Below are positions 1-12,786 of a DNA stretch of 64,000 bases, piece by piece. Below the pieces are notes generated by a model, which saw only the letters and a list, made by a program, of their open reading frames with translations, ran no database searches and was not told the origin of the DNA. Numbering within the stretch: the stretch's first letter is position 1; every line of letters starts with the position of its first letter. The stretch comes from Helichrysum umbraculigerum (Eukaryota > Streptophyta > Magnoliopsida > Asterales > Asteraceae). The stretch covers positions 72,203,837 to 72,267,836 of the forward strand of contig CATIUR010000004.1 in NCBI GenBank assembly GCA_949592205.1. Direction: 5' to 3'. The translations under genes and the position numbers were made by a program.

Positions 1-310
1 GTATTGGCCTTACAGATTGATGGTAAGTGTTCTTGGAAAGCCACCCGGGTATTATGGTTTCTCAAGAGCCACCGATCCTCATTGATTGATTAATGTGCAT
101 TTACGGTTAATTGCTGTAAACAGATGGTTATGCTAAATTGAATGGTGTGTGACTTATTCATTCACTTAGCTTCGTGCTAATCCCTCATTTTACTTCCTGC
201 AGGTTATGTTTAGTTATGTGGGTGGGCAGGAAAATGATGCTTATGCAGGGAATGTTTGACCAACGGTAATCTCTGATATGTTTTGTGATAAACAAAAATT
301 TGTTGGAATT
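1..310 (+). other. possible 3' tail of an upstream gene
   Basis: A reading frame is open from base 1 to a TAA at 91-93. Further on, a possible acceptor (cctgcag, about 196-202) is followed by a short open stretch ending at TGA near 255. Either could be the C-terminal end of a gene lying left of the window, with 3' UTR behind it. I recognise no protein family in these few codons, so this is only a candidate. Confidence 0.15.
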
Positions 311-481
311 ATGTAACACCTCGGTTATTGTTTTGTTTTTAATAGTTTTATACTATGGAGTATTATGTTTTGGAATAGTTATGTACATTTTAAATAATGC
401 ACAGTAAAGAAGTATGTTTTAAACCTACGCTTCCGAGTTAAATCATATAATGTTATTGTTAACACTGAGGGGTGTTATAGT
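311..481. repeat. LTR-end-like remnant
   Basis: The stretch opens with TGTAACACCTC and closes with GAGGGGTGTTATAG, an imperfect inverted pair like the termini of the gypsy LTRs elsewhere in the window. Near its right end is gcttccgagttaaatcat, which resembles the gcttccgca(a)a-cattaaat just inside the right end of the LTRs at 38401 and 56571. I read it as a decayed, internally deleted LTR. No target duplication could be confirmed. Confidence 0.3.
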
Positions 482-1317
482 TGTAGTTAGAAAATAATAA
501 TATACAGAATGCAGTGAAAAAAACTTATAGTTTTATTTAAAATGCAGTAGAAAAAGGGTACTACATATAATAAAAAATTTATGAAAAAAAAAATTTTGAA
601 AAGAAAAATTCCGGCGTTGGCTGGTGGCGGCAGGTGGTGGCAGCAGGTGGTGGGGTGGTGGTAGGTGAGGTTGGGGAAGAAGAAGGTAGGAGGAGAAAGA
701 AAAAAAAGTGGAGGGGTTAAAATGTAAAAATCAAAATAGTAGAATGGATGTGGGGTGAACTTTTTTGTTATGTTTTTTTTTTTTTTTTGTTAACTCAAAT
801 CCCTATTTTTCAAACTAATTACAAAAATGTCATCCCTTATAATCATCGATCAAAATCACATGATGATCCAATAATCACAATTAATATTCTCCTCCTCCTC
901 CGATATCATTTCCCTGTTTCCCTGTGATCCTCCACCTTAATTTTTAGGGAGTGTTAAATGTAATTATTTAGAACTAATCTACACTTTTGATCTCTAATTA
1001 GGAAGTTTAATCAACGGTTTAAACTTCTTGATGGTATCTTTTCTAATTATTATAGATTTATATTATAGTTATAGATTACAAAGAAAAGAAAATGAAAATA
1101 AATAAACAAACAACCAGTCTCATTCTCAAATAAAACGTCTAAAACCCTTCAATTTAATTTTCTTCCTGCCCAAGTCCATTCCAATGACTTTGCATATCGG
1201 GACAACAATAAATCACTCCGATTGAATTTATTCATGTTCAGAGGTCCGACAGCTAGTAGTGGTGGTGGTGTCCCTTTAACATCCATCACCACTCATCAGT
1301 CGCCTAATCCTTCAGAA
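482..1317 (+). promoter_or_regulatory. upstream region and probable 5' UTR of MED23
   Basis: AT-rich DNA with A and T homopolymers and a GGTGGC-rich stretch near 612-670, then a CT-rich stretch (890-930) and A-rich sequence before the MED23 start. No TATA box or other core element could be assigned with confidence. An in-frame ATG at 1234 lies upstream of the chosen start. Confidence 0.3.
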
Positions 1318-4300
1318 ATGGCCGATCAAACCCATCACCGAGCTGCTAGGGCTTTTCAATTTCACCCGGCCCGACCGGCTATCATCGACCTCTTCAATCT
1401 ATACCTCGGTGTAAGTCGTCACTTTCTAGTTGTCATCTTTCGATTAAATTCTTTTACGTTTTCCGTAATCGAATTTTTAACATTTTACAGAGAAGTGGTC
1501 GCGAAAAGTCAGACGATTTGGTCAGAGAACCTCCGTAAGTTAAAACTGCTTAATATGAAGTTTGAATTGAATAATTCAAATTTATAATATGTTTTGAAAA
1601 TCAAAATGTTTGTGATTGCAATTAGTGAAGTGTGCTTTGAAGTCATTATACCTGATGATATTTATACATTTTTAACCCTAGCTTAATAGATTGCATGAAC
1701 ATGAACTACACTAGTTGAAAGTGTTATTATAGGTTCTTTTAGGTCTCTGTGTGTTAAATACCAAATTTTAGCTATATCCTTTGCATTAAAAGAACATTTC
1801 TGGCACAGATCAGTTTTGAGGTTATATACTTTCCCTTATAAGCTTCTAAGCACTTATGCAAACTTTATTTTTCTCAAAGGAAATAAATTGACAACTATCT
1901 TATATTTTATTGAAGGTACTTTAACTAGATTACTTTTTTTTGGAAAGGCAATTACCCACACACCCCAAATACACTCTAAGTAGATTACTAAAAAATTATT
2001 GTCATCTTTGTGTTTGGAAAGTACTAGGTTGAACTCAGAAGTCAAACACATGATCATTGTTTTCTTGTAATGGTTGATGTAGTTGGTTTGAATATTTATA
2101 AACTGTTTACAGTACCTCAACTCTTCAGTTTAAGTTTGCTGGGGAAAGTCAAAATTGGTTTATGCGATTGGTATTTGAACTTTCATGACTTCTGTATATT
2201 GAAAACACAAAGTATTTTTGACGAAGTTCCGTTATTTGTCAATAATTCTAGCTTCGTTATGTGTGAAACGTTGCAGTAAGAAAGAAGCTACTCGAGTTTG
2301 TGTGCATCTCTTTTATAGTTCAGCTATCCTTAGTATGATAAGCTTACTATTAGTTTTCTCCCTAGATGTTTCATATGTATATATGGATGTGGATGATGAC
2401 ATTAACTTACAGGAACAAGGCACAGAAGCGAGTTACTGCTCTTAACAGAGATCTTCCTCCACGTAATGAACAATTTCTTGTAGATTTTGAGCAGCTGCAG
2501 AATCAATTTCCTGTAAGTTTCTAACGTATCATCTTATTGGTTTCTGGATTACTTGAAGTGTAACCATTGATAGTTGAAAACTTACATTTACAGGACCGTG
2601 AACAATTACGAACCGTGTCAGAATCGGTGCTTGTCTCTCTGGTTATCCAGTGTAGCGGTCATGCACCAAGAGCCGAGTTTATTCTTTTTGCTCTACGTAG
2701 TTTGTATAACATCGGTTATATAAACTGGGATACTTTTCTACCATCTCTTCTCTCTTCAGTTTCGTCTGCTGAGATATCAGTTAACATCTCGTCTTCAGCT
2801 TCACCACAGCCTGCTGTTTCGTTGACATCTTTGTCACAAAGTGGGATGTTACCATCATCTGCCACAATTCCCAATTCTTCTAATTTTCAGACTGCAAGTC
2901 CAGCATCTCCTTTGATTTCTGTTCATGGAATCGGATCTCCATCTCAATCAGCAAATGAACCATCAACAACACCTTTATCGCCTGTAAAATCATTTGATAT
3001 TAACGCTGGCCACCATTTAAGAAGTAACGTGTTAACAAGAGATAACGCAATAAGCAGTTTGCGCCAGTTGTGTTGTAAGATTATCTTTTCTGCCTTAGAA
3101 GTCAACTTAAAGCCAAGTACTCATGCTGATATTTTCAGCCACATGATGAATTGGCTAGTTAATTGGGACCAACAACAACAGGGGAGTGACGACGTTGATG
3201 GAATAAAATCATGGAAACGGGATAAGGCATTGTTTGAATGGCTACACAATTGTTTAGATGTGATTTGGCTTTTGGTTAATGATAACAAATGTCGTGTGCC
3301 ATTTTATGAATTAGTACGGAGTGGACTACAATTTTTAGAAAATATATCTGATGATGAAGCGCTATTTACACTTATTTTGGAGATTCATAGGAGAAGAGAT
3401 ATGATGGCTATGCACATGCAAATGTTGGATCAACATATACACTGCCCCACATTTGGGAATCAACGCCTTCTAGCTCAGGCCACAACTAGTATTTCAGGTG
3501 AAGCAGCTATAAATATGAGATATTCACCTATTACCTATCCAAGTGTGCTTGGAGAACCGTTGCATGGGGAGGTGATCACTTTTATTGATTACTTGTTCAT
3601 TATTCTTGTTTGTTGTATTTCAATTGTTTTAATACTTCAAATGGTCACGTGCTACGTGTGTAGGATATTGCTTTGTGTATCCAGAAAGGAAGTCTAGACT
3701 GGGAACGGGCCCTACGTTGTATCAGACATGCACTTCGTAGTACTCCAGCACCTGATTGGTGGAGACGTGTGCTTCTTGTGGCACCGTGTAACCGACAACA
3801 CCCACAGGGACCGACTCCTGGTGCTGTCTTTACTTCAGATATGATCTGTGAGGCTAACATTGATAGAATTGTTGAACTCTTGAGGTTGACAAATTCAGGT
3901 CAGCTTTGTGCTACCTTATCTTTTATGTATGTGCAAAATGTTTTCCAAGCTTTGAGTTGACTGTTTGTTTTGCACATTGATGCAGAGATAAATTGCTGGC
4001 AGGAATGGCTTATCTATTCAGATGTATTCTTTTTCCTTGTAAAAAGTGGTTGCATAGATTTTGTTGATTTCGTGGATAAGTTAGTTTTACGCCTAGCTGA
4101 GGATGATCACCAGATTCTTAGGACAAATCATGTCACATGGTTGCTTGCACAAATTATCCGGGTCGAGCTTGTAATGCATGCTTTAAATGCCGACTCTAGA
4201 AAGGTTACATCTCTCATGTTCATGTATAGTAGATAACCATATACATGTATTACTATAATGTTGTTACATATAATGGATGTGTGATTGTAGGTGGAAACAA

Positions 4301-7300
4301 CCAGAAAAATCTTGTCGTTCCATAAAGAAGATCGCAGCTCTGATCCTAATAATCCCCAAAGTATCCTCCTTGATTTCATTAGTAGTTGTCAGAACCTTCG
4401 CATATGGTCACTGAACTCTTCAACGCGGGAGTATTTAAATAGTGAGCAGCTTCAGAAAGGAAAGCAAATAGACGAGTGGTGGAGGCAAGTGACTAAAGGT
4501 ATATATTTTTAATAAAATGTTACTTTTGAATGGCAGACATTGGTATTCAAGATCATCTGTGTTATTTATAGGGGATCATATGATGGATTACATGAATTTG
4601 GATGATAGATCGATTGGGATGTTTTGGGTTGTCTCTTACACAATGGCACAGCCTGCTTCTGACACAGTGATGGGTTGGTTAACGTCTGCGGGACATGCAG
4701 AACTACCCGGACCAAATCTACAGTCTAATGAGAGAATATCAATGATGCGGGAAGTTCATCCTGTGCCAATATCTTTGTTGTCAGGATTTTCCATTAATTT
4801 GTGTCTCAAGCTAGCTTTTCAGATGGAAGAGGCTATGTTCTCTGGGGAGGTAATCCATATGATCTTTACGAAATGATTACTAAAATTGGATTACCATATC
4901 AGTGATGTCTTCTTAAAGCGTCAAAAACTTCCTATGGCATTTCCACTCTATAGAAGCTAGCTTATGTAATAACAAGTGAATAGGATAAGTTTTCTTCCTC
5001 TTCTTCTTCTTCTTTTTTTTAATGTATTCTTTCTTTCTTTTTTTAATGTAGTTATGAACTCGTTTGGAAAGTTAAATTGTGATGTATGATACTCTTATCA
5101 TGCTATTTACATAAACTAGTTGAAACATATCTAAATCGTGTTCTCATATCTTTTTTTTTCATCTGAATGCAGCATGTGCCTAACATTGCAATGGTTGAAA
5201 CATATACTAGATTGCTGCTCATTCAACCTCATTCCTTGTTCCGTTCACATTTAAGTGTAAGCTCCCTCCGTTAGTCTTGAAACTCTTGTTACTCGATGTT
5301 TAATTGTTTATCATGTCACCATCAGTTATTTGTGAAGAATAGAAACCTCCATCTCATTTGAGAAGTGGTAATGCATACATACTTCGTCCTCATCTTATAT
5401 GGATGTCATGGTATACGCAAGCTACCTACCCTATTTCTATAGCTTAAGAACAAATAGTGTACAAATAGTGTTGGTTGTTGCATGTTCTTTTCATTTTTCC
5501 TAATTACAGTACACTCTAATAGTTCTAAAATTTTGCAGCATCTGCATCAGAGGAATCCTTCTATCTTAAATAAGCCATCAGCTACTCTTTTGGTGCTTGA
5601 AATTCTCAACTACCGTTTATTTTCCCTATACAGGTAATTGCAGCTTCCTCCTCTTTTATACTCTCTTCCACTTTGAGTAGTATCTATTTGCATACAATAT
5701 CCTGACTTATCTTGTTCTATTGGTATATTTATAACTTCTACCATTTCAGGTACCAAGGGAAGAGCAAGACTTTAATGTATGATGTTACAAAAATTCTCTC
5801 TACTCTTAAAGGCAAGCGTGGAGATCACCGTGTGTTTCGGTTAGCAGAAAACCTGTGCATGAATCTTATTCTATCATTGAGAGAGTTTTTTTTTGTGAGG
5901 AAAGAAGGAAAGGTGAGATAATGGTACTGAATATAGAAATATCTTTTCCCTTTGACCTTATCTACCACTTGAGCTCTTATGCATCTTGTGCAGGGTCCGA
6001 CTGAATTCACAGAAACATTGAATCGCATTACTGTAGTTAATCTTGCTATTATCATTAAAACTCGTGGAATTGCCGATGCTGAACACCTACTCTATCTTCA
6101 AACGATGTTGGAACAAATCATGGCCACTAGTCAGCACACCTGGTCAGGAAAGACCCTTCGCTACTTCCCACCTGTTCTATGTGATGTCTTAATTGGCAGG
6201 ACAGACAAGAGGGGCCTAGCCATCCAAGCATGGCAGCAGGTACGTGCCTTATTTTCCATTTTTTTGTTTAGTTGATAAGATGATTTTACTTATATTGCAC
6301 CAGTTAAGTTAGGAGTAATTTTAAGTTGTAACGATTTTGATTTTCCAATCAGTACTGAGTATTTGGTGTTGATTAAATAGGCTGAAGCTACTGTTATCAA
6401 TCAGTGTACACAACTCCTCACTCCATCAGCTAATCCTACGTATGTCATGACTTATATTAATACCAGTTTCCCTCAACACCGGCAATATCTCTGTGCTGGA
6501 GCGTGGGTACTCATGCATGGCCATCCTGAGAACATTAACAGTGCAAACCTGGTAAAGTTTTCATTTTTGCAATATCATTTTGGCATAAATCTCGTCTCTC
6601 GGTCTCTCACTCCCTCTTGATTACAGGGACGTGTTCTGAGAGAGTTTTCCCCTGAAGAAGTGACTGCAAATATATATGCTATGGTGGATGTTCTTCTGCA
6701 TAATATGCAGTTAGAGCTACAGCATGGACATTCCTTGCAGGTTTAACCAGCTATCAAATTTACAAGCATTTCTGGTTAACGGGTGTCTATTATTCATTTA
6801 ATTAGTTATAACCCATGAATCTGGTATCAATATATCAGGATCTTATATTGAAGGCATGTGCGAATCTTGCATACTTTATCTGGAACCATGAGTTGCTTCC
6901 GTTGGACATTTTGCTTTTGGCATTAATTGACCGTGATGACGATCCACATGCATTGCGTATTGTGGTATCTATTTTGGGATTTTTTTTAAGTTATATGACT
7001 TTGTGGTTATAGTCTTAATAGGTACTGTATCATAATTTTCAGGTTAATTTACTGGAACGACAAGAGCTTCAACAGAGGATTAAGTTCTATGTTGCTAATC
7101 GTGGGAAGCCAGAGCATTGGCTTCAAACTGCAATATTTAAGCGTATCGAATTACAGAAGGCGCTTGGCAATCATTTGTCATGGAAGGAAAGGTGTCATGC
7201 TGAAAAACATATTTTTGTCTTTTCTTGCATGTTTAATACTCATTTTCTACACCTGTTGCACGTGTTATACTGTTTTATTTCACCAATGTTCACCTCTTCA

Positions 7301-9224
7301 TGCTATGTATTTTGTGTTTTTGCAGGTACCCAACATTTTTCGATGATATTGCAGCTCGTTTACTCCCCGTTATCCCCTTGATCATCTATAGGCTTATTGA
7401 AAATGATGCTGCAGAAGCAGCAGATAGAGTTCTCCAATTCTATTCAGCGTTCCTTCATTACTATCCTTTAAATGTTACATTTGTCCGTGATATACTTGCA
7501 TATTTCTATGGACATCTTCCAGGAAAGCTCATCTTCCGGATACTAAATGTGCTTGATATAAAAAAGGTAAACCCTCTTTCATTCTAATCTTCCTCTAAAT
7601 TCCTTGCTCATTCAATTCAAAATTTGGAGTTGATAGCATGCCTCTTCCAGATGCAATTTTCAGAGTCGTTTCCGCAGCATGTTAATTCATCAAATGCCAT
7701 GTGCCCACCATTGGAATACTTTGCGTCTCTCTTATGTAATCTCGTCCATAACGTCATCCCTCAGTGCCACTCAAAAGTGGATGCATTAAGCAACGGTATG
7801 CGTACCATTATGAATAGAAATCCAACAGCTAGTCCACCTGGGTCAACAAATACTTATGAAGGTCAAAAAGCATTCTATCAGATTCAAGATCCTGGCACAT
7901 ATACACAACTCATTCTCGAAACTGCAGTCATCGAAATGCTCTCTCTTCCTGTAACAGCAGCACAGATTGTTACAGCACTTGTCCAGATAATTGTCCACAT
8001 ACAACCAACTCTAACTCAATCTAACCATGGTTTCCATGGATCTTCAACTAGTTCAGGGCAAGGTTCTGTGTTGCCCACTTCCCCCTCAGGGGGAAGCACT
8101 GATTCTTTGGGCAGATGTAGACAAAATGTTACGAGTATGGGATTTGTTTCAAGAAGTGGTTATGCGAGCCAGCAACTGTCTTGCTTGATGATCCAAGCTT
8201 GTGGGCTTCTCTTGGCTCAGCTTCCTGCGGAGTTTCACATACAGCTTTATGCAGAGGTGGCACGTGTGATCAAAGAGAGTTGGTGGCTTACGGATGATAA
8301 GAGATCTAATAGTGAACTTGATTCCGCTGTTGGTTATGCTTTGCTGGATCCAACATGGGCTGCTCAGGACAATACCTCCACAGTTATTGGTAAGTTACAA
8401 TGTGGCTGTGGTAACATACGAATTGTAGCTTGTTATTAACATGCTCATTTCAATATTCTCATTTTATGTTCTGTGATTATGACATTACCAGGAAATGTGG
8501 TGGCTCTACTTCATTCGTTCTTTAGTAACCTTCCACAGGAATGGTTGGATAAAACACATCTCCTTGTAAACCATCTACGGCCCATAAAGTCAGTTGCAAT
8601 GCTGAGAATAGCCTTTCGTATCGTTGGCCCGTTGCTACCACGATTAGCGAATGCTCACGCTCTGTTCAGCAAGGTAACTTTTTCATGAAACATAGAAATA
8701 ATTACATTACGTAGAGTTCGAAATTTGGAATCTAAGAATGCTTGAATCTCCAAAATTAATTCGTCTTGTTCTGGTTTGATGCTTTTTCGTCTCATTATCT
8801 TTTTAAACTTATCATTCAGACCCTAGAACTGCTGCTAAACATGATGGTGGATGTTTTTGGGAGGAACTCCCAGTCATCAACTCCAGTCGAAGCATCAGAC
8901 GTAACCGACCTTATCGACTTCCTGTAAGATTTGATTTTCCCATTGTATCATTTTACTTACGGAAACCAAAGTGTAAACTGGTTGCAATTTGGAATACTAA
9001 CATTGTTTCTGTATGTTTGCAGTCATCATATAGTGCATTATGAAGGACATGGAGGCCCTGTACAGCCAAATTCAAAAGCAAGACCAGATATATTGGCTTT
9101 ATGCGGAAGAGCCATTGAAAATCTTCGCACAGATGTGCAACATCTTCTTTCTCACTTAAAAACAGATGCAAATGGTTCTATTTATGCTGCTACGCATCCA
9201 AAGCTCTTTCAAAGCCCATCTTAA
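1318..9224 (+). CDS. MED23: Mediator of RNA polymerase II transcription subunit 23
   Basis: MED23 is a large tail-module subunit of Mediator, which links transcription factors to RNA polymerase II in the nucleus. Exons, all GT-AG and phase-consistent: 1318-1410, 1491-1534, 2413-2512, 2594-3571, 3664-3898, 3986-4203, 4291-4498, 4572-4849, 5173-5256, 5539-5633, 5750-5912, 5994-6239, 6381-6551, 6627-6740, 6839-6964, 7043-7191, 7326-7566, 7651-8389, 8492-8673, 8820-8923, 9023-9224. They sum to 4770 nt, about 1589 residues plus TAA, close to the plant family length. Recognisable family stretches are FHPARPAIIDLFNLYLG near the N terminus, IQCSGHAPRAEFILFALRSL, GKSKTLMYDVTKI, PTFFDDIAARLLPVIPL, EGQKAFYQIQDPGTYTQL and DPTWAAQDNTST. 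Start 1318 gives the short N terminus typical of plant MED23; an in-frame ATG at 1234 would add 28 residues. No frame break was seen, so it is probably functional. Confidence 0.93.
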
Positions 9225-9854
9225 TTAATTATTACTCTTGAAATCAGGGTTACAGAATTGTCGTAGGGATAATGTACAGTTTTCACTAGGTAAGTCCAAA
9301 TCACTGGCATTACTGTTACTGGATTTTGCCAGATGTCCCTTATTAATTATCTAATAACAAAAACAAGATGATTCTCAGTTATATCTATAGACCTAACTAA
9401 TTAATGTTTAGTACATTGCTTTGTAGTCCTTTTGATTTGGATTTTAGACTTGAGACTAGGATGGGATGAAATGTTTGTTGTTGTAGAAGCTTGCAATGAA
9501 TAACATATGTAAATTATTATTTTGGTAATTTATTCTTGATGTGTGTGGATCAGTTCAATGTTAATTGATGCATATAGGACATAATTGACATAGAACATAT
9601 ATATTTGACATAAATAAGATACAACTGATGTAATAGATTGTTTTATCATAACAGAGAAACTGAGCTAGGTGATGTTTATATGAAAACCAAAATGAGTTTA
9701 GATCAAAATCAAACTCCAATGACTTATACAAATATATCAGCAGCATTTATATAGAACCAAGGGCAATGCAATATTGTTGCTCCCTTCACTTGCTTGCGAC
9801 GATGACAACAGTATCGCTGTTGGCGAAACAGTTGATGGTGCTCTTGATGAGGCT
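9225..9854. other. convergent intergenic region and 3' UTRs
   Basis: This holds the probable 3' UTR of MED23, AT-rich and without a recognised coding frame. It also holds the likely 3' UTR of the minus-strand JAZ-like gene. Just beyond the JAZ stop, the same frame stays open for 21 more codons (down to about 9789) before a TGA. That is consistent with a longer ancestral C terminus. Confidence 0.5.
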
Positions 9855-10799
9855 TTAAGGAGCTGAAGCCATCACTCTGTATACACACAACATAATCATC
9901 TAAAGTTTGACACTAAGTTTGACTTTGTAGGTCAATCAGACTCAACTTCTAGATCAATGTATATACATCTTAAATCATCTTTCTAGTTTCAAAGAAAAGT
10001 TAGGGATGTGAAAGCAAAGCAAAAGGTGGTCCTATTGTACCTTTCGTTGCGCTTCTCAAGAAACCGAGTTAATGATGCTTTGCGTGCCTGAGGAACGGCT
10101 GCACAAAATAAATGGGAAACATGGTTGGTAGAGTGTAAAGGCACATTGACAGAAAAACATTGTGAAGCTTGAGCCTGAATAAGATTTATCGTTACAAATA
10201 AGAACAGTTCGAACAGGACCCATAAGATGAAAAATGTCAAACCACATAGAGTAAATCATACAAGGGCATCTCCATTCAAAAAAAAAAAAACAAACAAGGA
10301 AAAAGAACACTTGGGTATTGTGTTTAAACTTCTTAAGCAATGTAAAAGGCATAGCGATCATCACGAAATCAAAACTTAGTGTGTGTGTGTGTGGAGGAGA
10401 AAGATGGAGATAATGAGTAAATAAGAAAGAGATGAAAAGAAAGGCAACCTTATCAGGGGAGATAGCATCATAGACATTCACCATACCGTCATAAAAGATG
10501 GTTAGCTGACCTGAACCAGAAGCAACCTTTGACCTGCTACACCTTCAGTTGAGCAAGATTACATTATTTTATTCAACTTTTGGTGCAAAACTCATTCTAC
10601 CGCTCATTACCCTAAATCAGTAGTCAGAGACATTCTAAGCAGACTGATAAAAATGGAACTTAAAACCAAAAAAGAAAAAGAATAAGAACCTGTACCATGG
10701 AGCGTCTGTACGAACATGAAAGGAGCCCGTAGAAGAAGCAACCGAATGAGAATTGACAGGAACACCCAAAAAAACGGGACTAGAGAAAGACGTATTCAT
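9855..10799 (-). CDS. JAZ/TIFY6-like jasmonate repressor, short and partly degenerate
   Basis: JAZ proteins are nuclear repressors of MYC factors. They are degraded through COI1 when jasmonoyl-isoleucine is present. Exons on the minus strand: 10799-10690, 10536-10449, 10174-10041, 9876-9855; phases agree and give 117 residues. Exon 1 has a LGVPV stretch typical of JAZ3/TIFY6 proteins. Exon 2 gives GQLTIFYDGMVNVYD then AISPDK, the first half of TIFY. Exon 3 starts AQA but then diverges from the usual IMxLAGN. It continues into the degron VPQARKA and the Jas core SLTRFLEKRNER, followed by the conserved Jas intron. Exon 4 gives VMASAP and then TAA where the family has PY. No convincing N-terminal exon was found; an in-frame stop lies 18 nt before the ATG. 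It may be a truncated gene or a recent pseudogene. Family assignment is firm, gene structure less so. Confidence 0.65.
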
Positions 10800-10951
10800 G
10801 ATAATTGGAACTTCTTATTGTTTAGCGTCATGGTGAAGTTGAAGCAAATGTGCAGGCTATTGCATGAAATGTAAGTGCAAATGTAAATAAAAAATATCTC
10901 ATTACTGTATTATATTATATTGCTCAAAAGGTATCAGAATGGAATATGAAC

Positions 10952-11001
10952 CTGGATTTGACAGTTTTGGTGGTGGTGGTTGTTAAAGGCTTCAAAAACA
11001 T
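10952..11001 (-). other. candidate extra 5' exon of the JAZ-like gene
   Basis: On the minus strand an acceptor (tgtacag) and a donor (CAG then gttcat) bracket 50 nt that read DVFEAFNNHHHQNCQIQ in one frame. Asn/His-rich stretches are common N-terminal of TIFY in JAZ3-type proteins. The phase does not join cleanly to the exon starting at 10799, so if it was ever an exon the gene has since decayed, or another exon is missing. Confidence 0.2.
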
Positions 11002-11078
11002 CTGTACAACATACAATTGATGCATCAATATTCAATATTTCATATATCAAATGGTAACTATTCGAACATAAAGACTTG

Positions 11079-11106
11079 ATCATCATCATCATCATCATCA
11101 TCATCA
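11079..11106. repeat. (ATC)n microsatellite
   Basis: About nine uninterrupted ATC triplets, followed by a second shorter run near 11135. Confidence 0.9.
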
Positions 11107-11486
11107 GTAAAATGAATGAATTAATAATTAATTAATCATCATCATCATCGTCAACCCACACCGACCCACAATTGACTGCATATCCATAAATGAGAAACAC
11201 CTTACTAACTCTGCTTATCCTAAACAGCATTTGCTTGGAACAACCATTACAAACTTATTTTTTAGAACAGTAGACCTAAAACTCAACTCACATGTTATAT
11301 ACAACCACACATATTTACACTCACCGACTCAAGTCAGACTTGGTCCCCAACATCTAGGTTGAAAGATCTCGTACCGCTGGGCCAAATGCGACCATTACAA
11401 TTTTAAAAATAATCAATTAGATAAATGTAATACCTGGTTGTCTGCAACCTTTATGTGCTTCTTTCTTAATAACTTTTGTATCCTTA

Positions 11487-11700
11487 GGGTCCGTATGGTA
11501 GGGAGAAATTTAGAGAAATGAAATGGGTCAGAGAAATGAAATTCAGAGAAATGAAATTGTTGAGAAATGCTAAGAAATTCCATTGTTTGGTAGCGACAGA
11601 GAATTAGCCTGAGAAATTGACAAAGAAATCAATTCCTTTGTTTGGTAGCCGATTACAGAGAAATGAAATTGAAATTTTCTTTTGATATTGCTATCAATTT
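11487..11700. repeat. AGAGAAATGAAAT-rich repeat, possible MITE
   Basis: Irregular repeats of AGAGAAATGAAAT and two copies of TTGTTTGGTAG, opening with GGTCCGTATGGTAGGGAG. Similar wording in the opposite orientation occurs at 27990-28180. Both could be non-autonomous hAT-type elements, which often start with a phrase like GGGTCCGTTTGGTA. No exact terminal repeat or 8-bp duplication was confirmed. Confidence 0.3.
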
Positions 11701-12714
11701 AAATATCTTTCAAATTATTTATATAACCAAAATATATTATACAACACGTAAATTTCTTCGAGATTTATTCTTTTGAACACAATTAAAAATCCAACCGGTC
11801 ACAGCTCAGGATATAGCTAAAGAATGACCTATATGCTATTTTAAAATAACAAGCTAACCTAATACCACAATAGAATTCAACGCCCCCGTTTTGTTGCAAT
11901 TGTTGCCCATCACGTTATGTCGCACATATGCACCATACTTCAACTTATCATATGCTTGTTAACAGGTAAGCACAATTATTTAAAGTCATTTATCGCCATG
12001 AAAACCCATCCACCAACATTAATCTGCAAATAAGTACCATATAATACAAACGATGGAGGTGAATAATCACGTTTCCTTATTACAATAGCATGTATGAAAA
12101 TTTATGACATAAAAATCAGATTGTGTAATGTATAAATACCTCAACGATAAAACTGTCACACCCCAAAAATCCATAATTGTGTTCATTTAATGTTTAGCGG
12201 AAGCAAGTTAAGATTTAGCGGAAGCATCTTGTTTTAACAGTTTAACAGCGGGGTGATGACGTATCAATTGTGCATTCATTGTATCAGAGCATATGATCAT
12301 ACAGAACATAATATATTAAGGATGCCAAATAATAGTTATTACAAAAGTAGTACGACTATGTAAGTCGTACAGTAGTAATAAAGTTTAAAACATTTAAGTT
12401 TTACAAAACATATGTTAAAATAAGATTTCATGAGTATAACTGCAATGTCTGCAGTAATACAGAGGAAATCCTCAAAAGCTGTCCCATAAATATATGGCAT
12501 CCTAAGTAGTCCAGGGTTGTCCATCCTGAATGCATGCGATCCTTACTTACGTAGCTAATTTCCTGTAAAACATAGAAGGAAAGTCGTCAACAAATATGTT
12601 GAGTGAATTCACAGGTTTTGTATAAATATGTGGTATGTTAAACCATTTATGTTTAAATTATCGAAATGTTATTCAATAAATAAAGGTTTGCAGGTTTTGC
12701 AAATTATAAGATGA

Positions 12715-12786
12715 TAGGGATAGTTACCCTAAAATATAGTTTTATGTGGGTTGTTACCCAAATCATATGTCTGGTTGTTTACCAGA
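12715..12786. repeat. three tandem small hairpins in the LTR
   Basis: Stem-loops TAGGG-ATAGTTA-CCCTA (12715-12731), TGGG-TTGTTA-CCCA (12747-12760) and TCTGG-TTGTTTA-CCAGA (12770-12786). Stems differ but stay complementary; all loops contain GTT. Repeated in the other LTR at 23457-23528. Confidence 0.8.

Larger units (their letters stand above)
11002..12148. other. AT-rich spacer
   Basis: No coding frame or RNA gene recognised. It contains the ATC microsatellite at 11079-11106, a shorter ATC run near 11135-11150 and the repetitive AGAGAAATGAAAT region at 11487-11700. It ends at the target site of the Tekay insertion. Before that insertion it was continuous with the DNA now at 26563. Confidence 0.5.

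Noticed and set aside
1222..1317. Start of MED23 at 1222
   Set aside because: 1222 is TTG. The nearest in-frame ATGs are 1234 and 1318, and the shorter protein matches the family's N terminus better.
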